A stretch of 64,000 nucleotides of DNA, from contig NZ_MRCD01000006.1 in assembly GCF_001904745.1 (NCBI RefSeq), positions 62,001 through 126,000 of the forward strand, given 5' to 3'. This DNA comes from Calothrix sp. HK-06 (lineage in GTDB: Bacteria; Cyanobacteriota; Cyanobacteriia; Cyanobacteriales; Nostocaceae). The translations under genes and the position numbers were made by a program. Under the pieces are notes generated by a model. It saw only the letters and a list, made by a program, of their open reading frames with translations. It ran no database searches and was not told where the DNA came from. Positions 1 to 7,925 of this stretch are shown here, in pieces; the stretch's first letter is position 1, and each line of letters begins with the position of its first letter.

Positions 1-1
1 T

Positions 2-403
2 AATTCAGAAAATTATATTCCCGAACTTTCCTTAGTTGCAGAAATTGACGGTAACATCATCGGTCATGTTCTATTTAGTTACATACATGTTGTGAGTAAT
101 GAAATTTTATCTGTGTTAGCATTGGCGCCAGTAGCTGTGTTACCACAATTCCAAAACCAAGGTATCGGAACTGCTTTGGTACAATATGGATTAGAAAAAG
201 CGGACGAATTAGGAGAAGCACTAGTTATTGTACTTGGTCATCCCTCATTTTATAGTCGTTTTGGCTTTGTTCAATCAACTTATTACGGTATAAAAGCACC
301 TTTTGAAGTTCCAGCAGAAGTGTTCATGGTGAAACCACTGAAAAATTATGAAATTAAATATACTGGTGAAGTGATTTATCCACAAGTATTTAATAATGTT
401 TAA
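2..403 (+). CDS. GNAT-family N-acetyltransferase, 5' end outside window
   Basis: The reading frame is open from the first bases of the window, so the true start lies upstream. The visible 133 residues carry the acetyl-CoA binding motif A of GNAT enzymes, seen as LPQFQNQGIGTALV (a Q/RxxGxG/A-type pyrophosphate loop), followed by a G-H-P-x-F-Y-x-x-F-G-F segment typical of YhbS-like acetyltransferases. Members transfer an acetyl group from acetyl-CoA to an amine; the substrate cannot be told from sequence. An internal ATG at 92 exists, but sequence upstream of it (VAEIDGNIIGHVLFS) already looks like the family's beta2-beta3 region, so 92 is not the start. Confidence 0.85.
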   Translation, partial: NSENYIPELSLVAEIDGNIIGHVLFSYIHVVSNEILSVLALAPVAVLPQFQNQGIGTALVQYGLEKADELGEALVIVLGHPSFYSRFGFVQSTYYGIKAPFEVPAEVFMVKPLKNYEIKYTGEVIYPQVFNNV

Positions 404-410
404 GAAACAT

Positions 411-468
411 AGAAACCCGGTTTCTCAACGAAGCGCAAAAACTAGTAATGTTGAGAGACCAGGTTTCT
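411..468. terminator. Inverted repeat between convergent genes
   Basis: The arms 411-429 (starting agaaacccggtttct) and 450-468 (ending accaggtttct) pair over about 18 positions with two or three mismatches around a 20-base loop. The repeat lies between two convergent genes and could terminate both. The 'aaaccgggtttct' core recurs at 40127-40193 and 49708-49742, so it is also a dispersed repeat family. Confidence 0.6.
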
Positions 469-500
469 TTCGTTTCTATTGATGATTGTTGTGTTCAGTG

Positions 501-1871
501 CTAAATAAACCTGGTTTCAAGATATGCTGCTACTTGTATTATTTTGGCTTCGTTGTAAGGTGCCGCTATTAACTGTACACCTAGAGGTAAAGCGTTTGGG
601 CGTTGAATTGCAATTGATAATACTGGTAGACCAATAAAAGATAATGGCTGTGTAAATTGTCCTAGGTAAGGACGAACTAAAATTTCCTCACCATCTAATA
701 TCATGGTTTGCTGTCCTATTGAAGGCGCCGTAATTGGTGTAGTAGGGGCGATAATTATATCTACGTTTTGGAATATTTCTCTGACTTTATTGCGATACCA
801 TTTTCTAAATCTTTGTGCTTGTATATACCAGTTACTTGGAATTAAGGCGCCTGCTAAAAATCTATCGCGAGTTGCTGGGTCAAAGTCTTGGGGACGGGAG
901 CGAAGTTTTTCTAAGTGTAAGTTGGCGCCTTCTGCTGCTGTAATAATAAATGCGGCTGCACGCGCGCGGTGTGCTTCGGGAATGGTAACGTAATCTTTTA
1001 CATTTAACGCTTCGGCGACTTTTTGAACTGCTGCGAATGCTTCTGGTTCAGCTTTTTGATTGAAATAATCATCTGCGATAGCTATTTTTGTGTTATCAAT
1101 ATCACGTAGAGACGCGATTAATCGCGTCTCTACAGGTGGACGTGTTGTACAAACAGGGTCTTTATCATCTGCACCTTGCAATACATCAAATGCTGCTGAG
1201 ATATCACGAACAGAATTTGCGAACGGCCCAATATGGTCAAAACTACTAGAAAATAAAGCCACACCCGCGCGAGACAATCTACCGTAAGTTGGTTTAAAAC
1301 CATATACACCACACAAAGCTGCTGGAACTCGTATCGAACCATTGGTATCACTACCTAAAGTTATTGGCACTAAACCAGCAGCAACAGCAGCAGCAGAACC
1401 TCCCGATGAACCACCAGCTACACGAGTAACATCATTTGGGTTACGTGTGGCGCCATAATGAGAGTTTTCAGTAACAAAACCATAAGCGTACTCATCCATA
1501 TTTAGCGCACCTACAAGTATTGCACCCGCTTGTTTTAACCTCGCTACAGCGGTTGCATCTTGTGTAGCTACAGCGTTTTCTGCATTTATTTTGGCACCCG
1601 CAAGCGTAGTTAAACCTTTAATATCAAATAAATTTTTGACGGCAAACGGTACACCAGCAAGAATACCCGTGTCCTCACCCTTCTGAATTTGATTATCTAT
1701 TTTTTCAGCATCAGCTAAAGCAGTTTCTGCGGTAACAGTCGTAAAGCAGTTTAGTTCAGTATCGCGCGTTTGAATGCGTTCAAGCGTAGCGCGCACAACT
1801 TCGACTGCGGTCACTTCACGTGCTTTTACCGCAGTTGCTATTGATATCGCGTCGGTTAAATTTAAACTCAT
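501..1871 (-). CDS. atzE: AtzE-family amidohydrolase (amidase signature enzyme)
   Basis: A 456-residue amidase-signature hydrolase. The Ser-cisSer-Lys triad is readable: K79 (in PFAVKN), S155 (in [10 protein letters not shown]) and S179 (in [11 protein letters not shown]). The segment [21 protein letters not shown] matches the AtzE branch, whose founding member hydrolyses 1-carboxybiuret in cyanuric acid breakdown and works as a complex with the small subunit AtzG. A DUF4089/AtzG-like gene lies just upstream on the same strand (1984-2172), which supports the assignment. No cyanuric acid hydrolase or AtzF is visible, so the substrate here is open. Residues 247-256 ([10 protein letters not shown]) are encoded by a 28-bp palindromic repeat lying inside the gene. 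Confidence 0.8.
   Translation of the reverse strand: MSLNLTDAISIATAVKAREVTAVEVVRATLERIQTRDTELNCFTTVTAETALADAEKIDNQIQKGEDTGILAGVPFAVKNLFDIKGLTTLAGAKINAENAVATQDATAVARLKQAGAILVGALNMDEYAYGFVTENSHYGATRNPNDVTRVAGGSSGGSAAAVAAGLVPITLGSDTNGSIRVPAALCGVYGFKPTYGRLSRAGVALFSSSFDHIGPFANSVRDISAAFDVLQGADDKDPVCTTRPPVETRLIASLRDIDNTKIAIADDYFNQKAEPEAFAAVQKVAEALNVKDYVTIPEAHRARAAAFIITAAEGANLHLEKLRSRPQDFDPATRDRFLAGALIPSNWYIQAQRFRKWYRNKVREIFQNVDIIIAPTTPITAPSIGQQTMILDGEEILVRPYLGQFTQPLSFIGLPVLSIAIQRPNALPLGVQLIAAPYNEAKIIQVAAYLETRFI
1106..1133. repeat. 28-bp perfect palindrome inside atzE coding sequence
   Basis: Bases 1106-1133 form a perfect palindrome with half-site GTAGAGACGCGATT. Relatives occur between genes at 5838-5865, 34540-34567, 42185-42204 (shorter) and 45152-45179. 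Here the element is inside an intact reading frame and is translated as part of the amidase. Confidence 0.9.
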
Positions 1872-1899
1872 TATTTAATATATATTTAAAAACTTTTTC

Positions 1900-1960
1900 T
1901 TGTGGGGTGGACATCCTTGCCCGCCCTTTAAACTGGACGGGCGAGACGCCCATCCCACAA
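1900..1960. repeat. Dispersed hairpin repeat (TTGTGGG...CCCACAA type)
   Basis: The arms starting ttgtggggtgg (1900) and ending catcccacaa (1960) enclose a second pair, tgcccgccc / acgggcg. A close relative with arms cttgtgga / tccacaag lies at 3873-3939. It separates atzE from the atzG-like gene, so it may attenuate transcription between them or simply be a mobile palindrome. Confidence 0.75.
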
Positions 1961-1983
1961 TTAATCACAATAAATGATGTTTA

Positions 1984-2172
1984 TCAAGGCTCAAAAACAG
2001 GCGCCGCTTCTATCTCTTCAGGTAACTCAAACTCATTAACAAGTTTTGCTATATTACCTATCCGTTCAAAATTAGCAACAACCCCATCCTTATACTCATT
2101 ACGTAACTGCAAATCAACCAACAAAGCCATCTGCTCAACATAAACCTTCACATCTAACTCATTCTCTTCCAT
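1984..2172 (-). CDS. AtzG-like small subunit (DUF4089)
   Basis: A 62-residue, acidic, largely helical protein: an N-terminal MEENELDVKVYVEQMALLVD helix, a long helix around IGNIAKLVNEF and a Pro-rich end. The size, the order of helices and the position immediately upstream of an AtzE-type amidase match AtzG, a GatC-like subunit that wraps around and stabilises AtzE. It should act in the cytoplasm with the downstream amidase. The two genes are separated by 112 bp containing a hairpin repeat, so expression may not be strictly 1:1. The assignment rests on context and resemblance, not on a catalytic motif. Confidence 0.7.
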   Translation of the reverse strand: MEENELDVKVYVEQMALLVDLQLRNEYKDGVVANFERIGNIAKLVNEFELPEEIEAAPVFEP

Positions 2173-2247
2173 GTTCTTCCCCTTTTCTCTTTGCGTTCTA
2201 CTTTGCGGGAAATCCTGCGGATTGCGCGTTCTTTGCGGTTCGGTTTA

Positions 2248-3786
2248 TTAAATCCTCATCGCAGCACCAGGGCCTAAAGGCAGCCCAAACATAAACCATA
2301 TTACAAACAAAACCGACCAACCAATCAAAAATGCAATCGAATAAGGCAACATCAAAGAAATCAAAGTCCCTATCCCCAAACTTTTATCATACTTTTGCCC
2401 AAAAGCCACCACCACAGGAAAATAAGGCATCAAAGGAGTAATAATATTAGTCGTCGAATCACCAATACGATAAGCAGCTTGCACCAACTCTGGCGAATAC
2501 CCCAACAGCATAAACATCGGCACAAAAATAGGTGCCATAATAGCCCACTTAGCAGAAGCCGAACCAACAAAAATATCTATAGCCACACTCACCAAAATAA
2601 ACAATATCAACAACGGCGGCCCAGTAATACCCGTCGCCTTCAAAAAATCGGCGCCTTTGACTGCTACAATAATACCCAAATTACTCCAAGCAAAATAACT
2701 AATAAACTGAGCAGCGATAAAAGCCAAGGCAATATAATACCCCATCGAACTCATCGCATTACCCAAAAACCTTGCCACATCCTTATCATTCCTGACAGTA
2801 CCAGCAACCTTTCCATAAACAACACCAGGAATAAAAAAAGCCAACGCAATAATAAAAACAATCCCATCAATAAACGGAGAAGGAATAATTGTAAACTTCT
2901 CAGGGTCGCGTAAAATACCCTGCGGCGGTATCACCAACACCAAAATAAAAGCAATAAAAGCCAAAAAAGCATACCCAGCCCAACGTAAAGCTCTACGTTC
3001 GGTAGCCGTCACCTCATTCATCTCAATATCAGCATCACCTATATAGGCTCCCAAACGAGGTTCAACAATCTGAGTACAAACAAACCACCCTATCAACGTA
3101 ATCAAAAACGTTGACACAGCCATAAAATAATAATTAGCAGTAGCATTCACCTCATACTCAGGTCTTATTAACTGTGCCGCAGTTTGAGTAAGTCCCGCTA
3201 ACAACGGGTCAAGCGAACTAATAAGCAAATTAGCACTAAAACCACCAGCTACCCCAGCAAAAGCAGCAGCCAAACCCGCTAAAGGATGGCGCCCAAACGC
3301 GAGAAATATAACGGCGCCAAGTGGGACAAGCACAACATAACCAGCATCAGATGCTACATTTGCCATTACACCAGCAAAAATAACCACCGGAGTAATTAAC
3401 TTTCTGGGCGTTACCATTACGATTTCACGTAAAAGCGCAGACAGTAAACCAGTAGCTTCAGCAACCCCCACACCCAACATTGCCACTAACACAGTTCCCA
3501 AAGGTGGAAACTCAACAAAATTCTTTACAGCTTGCGTAAATATTCGCCTAACGCTATCAGGTGTAAGTAATGATACAGCCGCAACAGTTTTGTTAGTACC
3601 AGGGTGAACTACCGATAAATTTACAGAAGCAGCTATCGCACTGACCACAATCACAAAAAGTGAGAGTATGAAGAAAAGCGTTAGCGGGTCAGGCAGCTTA
3701 TTACCCAGCTCCTCAATAAAAGCTAAGGACTTTTCCACCCATGTTGACTTTGCCTGGTTTGTTGATGCATCTCTTGTGTCTGGCAC
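2248..3786 (-). CDS. AbgT-family transporter
   Basis: A 512-residue polytopic membrane protein with about a dozen hydrophobic segments after a hydrophilic N terminus. Motifs LPDPLTLFFILSL near the start, GVMANVASDAGYVVLVPLGA in the middle and YRIGDSTTNIITPLMPYFP near the end are characteristic of the AbgT family. Characterised members take up p-aminobenzoyl-glutamate or export sulfonamides using the proton gradient. It is on the same strand as and 75 bp upstream of the AtzG/AtzE pair, which raises the possibility that it imports or exports the amidase's amide substrate or product; this is inference. Length is normal for the family. Confidence 0.85.
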   Translation of the reverse strand: MPDTRDASTNQAKSTWVEKSLAFIEELGNKLPDPLTLFFILSLFVIVVSAIAASVNLSVVHPGTNKTVAAVSLLTPDSVRRIFTQAVKNFVEFPPLGTVLVAMLGVGVAEATGLLSALLREIVMVTPRKLITPVVIFAGVMANVASDAGYVVLVPLGAVIFLAFGRHPLAGLAAAFAGVAGGFSANLLISSLDPLLAGLTQTAAQLIRPEYEVNATANYYFMAVSTFLITLIGWFVCTQIVEPRLGAYIGDADIEMNEVTATERRALRWAGYAFLAFIAFILVLVIPPQGILRDPEKFTIIPSPFIDGIVFIIALAFFIPGVVYGKVAGTVRNDKDVARFLGNAMSSMGYYIALAFIAAQFISYFAWSNLGIIVAVKGADFLKATGITGPPLLILFILVSVAIDIFVGSASAKWAIMAPIFVPMFMLLGYSPELVQAAYRIGDSTTNIITPLMPYFPVVVAFGQKYDKSLGIGTLISLMLPYSIAFLIGWSVLFVIWFMFGLPLGPGAAMRI

Positions 3787-3872
3787 TGGTCTAGCCCTGA
3801 ATATATATGTATGAATTATGACTTTAACTACTAAATTATCTGTTATGTTGTAATTTACAATACTTTTTTAGT

Positions 3873-3939
3873 CTTGTGGAGCGGGCATCCCTGCCCGCCT
3901 TAGTAAAAATGCAATGGGCAAGGATGCCCATTCCACAAG
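3873..3939. repeat. Dispersed hairpin repeat
   Basis: Inverted repeat with outer arms CTTGTGGA (3873-3880) and TCCACAAG (3932-3939) and inner arms around GGGCATCC / GGATGCCC. Same family as 1900-1960. It lies between the DUF952 and AbgT genes. Confidence 0.8.
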
Positions 3940-3950
3940 AAACTTAATCA

Positions 3951-4268
3951 TCATACAAAATAGTTATTACGAGCTTCAAAATCGATAGTTTGACATACTG
4001 CATCAATATTCAAGGCGCCATATATATGTGGAAACAGTTCATTATCAGCAAGTTCATACTTAACTTCGCTATTAACCTTATATACATCAATACAAAGTAT
4101 TATCAAACCAGTTTGGTTTTGAAAAAATCTATCTGCTGTCTTTAAAACTTGTGCATGTGTCGAACAATGAATAAAACCCTCGGTTAAAAGGGAATCCGCA
4201 CGATAGCTGCCAATGATTTGTGCTTCTTCCCAAACTTGGCGCCGTGTAATGTGATAAATAGTATTCAT
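3951..4268 (-). CDS. DUF952 domain-containing protein
   Basis: A 105-residue single-domain protein. The pattern IYHITRRQVWEEA ... YRADSL..EGFIHCSTHAQVL ... LFPHIYGALNIDAV is that of DUF952 proteins, which share an ADP-ribosyltransferase-like fold (inferred for the family; no enzymatic activity is established). Conserved His/Ser in FIHCS and the FPHIYG motif are intact. It is the last of a run of minus-strand genes downstream of the thioredoxin-NHL gene, 38 bp away. Function is unknown. Confidence 0.8.
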   Translation of the reverse strand: MNTIYHITRRQVWEEAQIIGSYRADSLLTEGFIHCSTHAQVLKTADRFFQNQTGLIILCIDVYKVNSEVKYELADNELFPHIYGALNIDAVCQTIDFEARNNYFV

Positions 4269-4286
4269 TTCTTAACTCTCAATTAG

Positions 4287-4310
4287 TATGGTGGGCAGCG
4301 CTCACCCTAC
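4287..4310. repeat. GGTGGGC-type short hairpin supplying a stop codon
   Basis: A ggtgggcagcgctcaccc hairpin, related to the perfect GGTGGGCACTGCCCACC copies at 14847-14863 and 47881-47897. The TAG stop of the minus-strand gene ending at 4307 falls inside the GTAGGGTG edge of this element. Confidence 0.65.
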
Positions 4311-5788
4311 AAGTTGGGGATACAAAAGTCGGGAGCGCATAAACCTGATATTTTTAAGGTAGTTACTTCAAAAGTATTTAGATTTACATGTTGAATAGCA
4401 TGATTGTTAGTGTCAGCAATGTATAAGTTTGAACCGAAAATGCTTAATCCTGAAGGTTCAGAGAATTTGCTATTACTGGCGCCACTACCCAACACAGTTT
4501 TACATTCACCCGTTATTGGGTTAACTAACTTGATTTTATGATTATAAGTGTCAGCAATCCAAAGATTACCTTGTGCATACTCTACACCCATACAATGTTG
4601 TAATCTTACTTCTTCTCCAATACCATCTTTATCACCAAATAAATATAAGTCCCCACTACCGCAAATTGTTCTCACTTTTCCAGTATCTAATTCAATTGCA
4701 CGAATTGAACTACTTTCACTATCTGCTGTGTATATAAAATTACTGTTAATTGTAATACCACTTGGTTGAGCAAAGACTGAAGTATCTAACTCACCATCAA
4801 AACAAGCTTCGGCGCCAGTACCAGCATAAGTTTTAATTATGTTAGTTTCCAAATCCATCACCCAAACTTGGTGTGAACCTGCCATTGCAATATAAAGTAA
4901 ATTGTCGTACTTTACTAAATCCCAAGGAGAATTTAATGCTATATCTAATGCATGACCTTGAGTAAAGCTTAAATTACGACTTTGTATACCTGTTCCTGCT
5001 ATTGTTTCTACAGATTGGCACCGTAAGTCAACTTTACGTAAAGCATGGTTTTCTGTATCGGCAACATAGAGAATTTGATTTTGGTTATCAAATGTCATTC
5101 CTTGTGGCGCCAAAAATTCAGCTATATTAAAATTATCATCTTTAAATCCTGCTTGTCCGCTTCCAATTATATGTAAAACCTCACCTTCTAAAGTTGTCAC
5201 AACAATACGATTATGTCCTGTATCTGCTATAAACAAACCTGAAGAAGTTGCTAAAACTTTACCAGGAAAAGCTAATGGTGTGATTATTGGTTGTCGCTGC
5301 TTCTCTAAAATTACATCTAGCTCTTGAAGATTAATTGTGCCTTTATCTTGATGTTGTTGAATTATTTGCTGTATTAACTCGTCTAAAATTTCACGCTTCC
5401 CTTCTCCCATAAAAGAAGCAACTACATAACCTTCTGGGTCAATTAACATAAAACTAGGATATGCGCGTACAGCATATTCTTGCCAGACTCGAAAATCTTT
5501 GTCTACTAAAACAGGATGTTCGATATCGTAGCGTAAAATAGCTTGACGAATATTCTCAATATCTTTCTCATTATCAAATTTTGCAGAGTGTACACCAATA
5601 ACAGTAAGACTATCTTTATATTTTTGTTCCAGATATTTTAAATCTGGTAGTACATGCAAGCAATTTATACAGCAGTAAGTCCAAAAATCTAAAATAACTA
5701 TTCGACCCCTGAGTTGTTTTAATAACAAAGGTTTATCTGTATTCAACCAATTATATTGCGGTAGTTCCGGCGCCCGTACACGAACCAT
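4307..5788 (-). CDS. Thioredoxin-like / NHL-repeat protein (NHLRC2-like)
   Basis: A 493-residue protein with two parts. Residues about 10-150 are a TlpA/thioredoxin-like domain with the redox motif WTYCCINC (CxxC at C40-C43, with an extra C39). Residues about 165-490 are NHL beta-propeller blades, recognisable from repeated A-D-T-x-N-H and GxGxxGxxDG signatures (IADTGHNRI, VADTENHAL, IADTYNHKI, IADTNNHAI). The architecture is that of NHLRC2, found from bacteria to human; the physiological substrate is not known in bacteria. No signal peptide is evident, suggesting a cytoplasmic protein. The stop codon lies in a dispersed repeat. Confidence 0.85.
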   Translation of the reverse strand: MVRVRAPELPQYNWLNTDKPLLLKQLRGRIVILDFWTYCCINCLHVLPDLKYLEQKYKDSLTVIGVHSAKFDNEKDIENIRQAILRYDIEHPVLVDKDFRVWQEYAVRAYPSFMLIDPEGYVVASFMGEGKREILDELIQQIIQQHQDKGTINLQELDVILEKQRQPIITPLAFPGKVLATSSGLFIADTGHNRIVVTTLEGEVLHIIGSGQAGFKDDNFNIAEFLAPQGMTFDNQNQILYVADTENHALRKVDLRCQSVETIAGTGIQSRNLSFTQGHALDIALNSPWDLVKYDNLLYIAMAGSHQVWVMDLETNIIKTYAGTGAEACFDGELDTSVFAQPSGITINSNFIYTADSESSSIRAIELDTGKVRTICGSGDLYLFGDKDGIGEEVRLQHCMGVEYAQGNLWIADTYNHKIKLVNPITGECKTVLGSGASNSKFSEPSGLSIFGSNLYIADTNNHAIQHVNLNTFEVTTLKISGLCAPDFCIPNL

Positions 5789-5837
5789 AAATTAAAACCC
5801 ACGTTCATTATTAATTGTTTTATTTACCACAAACACA

Positions 5838-5865
5838 GTAGAGACGTGATTAATCACGTCTCTAC
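5838..5865. repeat. 28-bp perfect palindrome
   Basis: A palindrome with half-site GTAGAGACGTGATT, differing from the copy inside atzE only by T for C in each arm. It lies between two minus-strand genes, 8 bp beyond the stop codon of the lipoprotein gene, and could act as a terminator hairpin. Confidence 0.9.
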
Positions 5866-5873
5866 ACAGGGTT

Positions 5874-7409
5874 TTAATTTGTTAGAGGAGTAGGAATAAT
5901 TTCAGGTAATGGGGTTGGTAACACTTTATCTGGTATTATTTCCGGCGCCGGAGATAGTGTAGGTTCAGGTATTGGTTCTTTTGACTCGCGACGTTTAAAG
6001 TATTTACCTAATTGAACCTTTGATGGTTTTACTGTTGCCTCCTTAGTTGCTTCTGGTTGTGGTGTTGGAGACTCAATAATAGGTTTTTCTACTTCAGGTG
6101 CCTTTTCGGGTATTGTTACTTCTGGGGTTGGGACTATCTCAGGTAATGGTGTTGGTTTTTCAACTTCACGTGTCGGTAAAGGTATATTTGTAACTTCTGG
6201 TTCCGGTGTTGGAGTAATAATTACTTCTGGCGGAGCAGGAGTCTCAATTGGTGTTGGTTCTATACTTGGTGCAGGTAATGGTGCTTTTATTTCTCGACGT
6301 TTAAAGTAACCGCCAGATTTTGGTTTCTCTGGTTCCGTTACAGGTGGCGCCATTTCTGGTTCTTTCGCTTCAGGTGTAGGTTCTATAGTTGGTTCAATCG
6401 TTGGTTCAATCGTTGGTGTAGGTTCAGGTAAAGGTTCTTTAGCTACATATGTAGAGTCTACTATGCTGCGTACTTGGTCAGCCGATAGTTCACCTCTAAC
6501 TATTCGAGAAAGTGTGTCTTTGCCTTTAGGTTCATAAGTGAAACTTCTAACTGTGCTGTTAAAGACGTTTTTAATCACTTCGCCTTTACCATCTAAAAAT
6601 TCCAGTTTTATCCAGTTTTTACCTGGCTTGAAGCCTTTTAAGTATATAGACTCCCAACGGTCGAGTACAAAGCTTTCATCATTAACTGTGCAGCGAATCC
6701 GCCAATCGCCAATTTCATCTTGTAATATGTCTTTACCATTTAATTGTAACGGCGCGTTTGTTAAGTAAAAGTCAAGAAGTATAGGTTCGGCGCCATATTC
6801 TCCATTTGGACGGTTATAGGTTAACAGGGGTTTTGTAGCATCTGGGTTATGCTCATCGGTTTTGGTAAATACGTGAAATGTTGTTTGCGCGTAAGCTCCT
6901 TCGCTTTTATAACTTTCGTACCAAGGACGTTCTGCAAAAACACGCAGTGTGTGGGTACCCGGAGGTAGGTTATGCAGGCTTAAAGGCTGATTTAAATCGT
7001 AAACTTCAATACCTGGCTGGCCATCTAAAATTACTTGTAGATGTGAGCCTAGATTAAACTGGGAATCTTTGAATATTGGTAAGTCCTTTACTTGTAGCGT
7101 CACTTCTACTGTATCTGTCGATAAAACCTCATCAGATTTAGGAGTAACGATTGTAACTTGGGGTCGGTAAGTATCTAAACTACGTTGAAGTTCTTGAATA
7201 ACCGATGGTGGGGCAACTTCTGAAATTTGATTAGTTAACTGTGGGTTATCTTTACGTCCTATAAGCGACGGTTCAGTGCTAACAGCTTTATCACCACAGC
7301 TAGCTAGACTTAGTACCAGCAATAGAGCGAAGAATGATTTTACTGTACCTGCAATTATCCTATGTCGTGTTCGTAAAGGTTTGAGGGGCGCCTTCATTAG
7401 CCAGTCCAT
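5874..7409 (-). CDS. Proline-rich lipoprotein of unknown function
   Basis: A 511-residue protein. An N-terminal hydrophobic stretch ends in a lipobox (LSLASC), so the mature protein probably starts at Cys38 and is anchored to a membrane. Residues about 60-290 are a globular domain with no family I recognise; HTLRVFAERPWYESYKSEGA suggests a beta-sandwich. From about 325 the sequence becomes Pro/Thr/Glu-rich (EPTPTIEPTIEPTIEP), with two copies of a Y-F-K-R-R-E-x-K-x-P-x-P motif about 100 residues apart. An inner Met at residue 5 (7397) could also be the start; neither has a strong ribosome binding site. A role in envelope or cell-wall association is only a guess. Confidence 0.7.
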   Translation of the reverse strand: MDWLMKAPLKPLRTRHRIIAGTVKSFFALLLVLSLASCGDKAVSTEPSLIGRKDNPQLTNQISEVAPPSVIQELQRSLDTYRPQVTIVTPKSDEVLSTDTVEVTLQVKDLPIFKDSQFNLGSHLQVILDGQPGIEVYDLNQPLSLHNLPPGTHTLRVFAERPWYESYKSEGAYAQTTFHVFTKTDEHNPDATKPLLTYNRPNGEYGAEPILLDFYLTNAPLQLNGKDILQDEIGDWRIRCTVNDESFVLDRWESIYLKGFKPGKNWIKLEFLDGKGEVIKNVFNSTVRSFTYEPKGKDTLSRIVRGELSADQVRSIVDSTYVAKEPLPEPTPTIEPTIEPTIEPTPEAKEPEMAPPVTEPEKPKSGGYFKRREIKAPLPAPSIEPTPIETPAPPEVIITPTPEPEVTNIPLPTREVEKPTPLPEIVPTPEVTIPEKAPEVEKPIIESPTPQPEATKEATVKPSKVQLGKYFKRRESKEPIPEPTLSPAPEIIPDKVLPTPLPEIIPTPLTN

Positions 7410-7925
7410 GTAACCGCATCCAAATCAGAACAACTTAACAAACAATTGTGGCTCATTAACGCACGTAAGGGAGCAACAAAGCAAAAGTTAAATCTTCTGT
7501 TACAACCTAGCCCTTAGTATTATTCGTGACACAGAATAATAATAAAACTAATGGTGACTATAGATGACCTAGGGTCGCAGATACTAGCACAGAAAAGGTT
7601 AAAAAGGGTAAATTTTACAAATTGTTTCGCTTTGTAAAAAAAATGAATAAAGTATTGACATTTTGACCAGTGATATAACCTAGGAGCTAGAATCTACGGG
7701 AAGTTGAGGGATTTTGAATTATTGTAAACAACTATCTAACAATGTGGGGTATTCGACTTTATAATTCAGACTGAAACCACTCTCCACATGAGTCCTGATC
7801 GCTGCCTAAATTTTGTTAACCCATATTGGTCAACTTAAGTTAGGATGCGAATAAGCTAAAATTTAGTCACCAAGACTCTACGTGGTGTTTATAATTCCTC
7901 AATCCCTTTATAGAGAGGAGGTCGA
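7410..7925 (+). promoter_or_regulatory. psaA upstream region with possible RpaB-type site and -35 element
   Basis: A 516-bp gap between divergent genes, containing the psaAB promoter. A TTGACA hexamer lies at 7655-7660, but no clean -10 hexamer sits 16-18 bp downstream. At 7614-7629 there is TTTACA-AATT-GTTTCG, a partial match to the HLR1 direct repeat bound by RpaB at high-light-regulated photosystem I genes; the second half matches poorly. A strong ribosome binding site, AGGAGG at 7916-7921, sits five bases before the psaA ATG. The start point cannot be fixed by eye. Confidence 0.35.

Noticed and set aside
2395-2913. 172-codon plus-strand frame opposite the AbgT gene
   Set aside because: Low-complexity His/Asn/Lys/Arg/Ser composition is the mirror of a membrane-protein gene; an antisense shadow.
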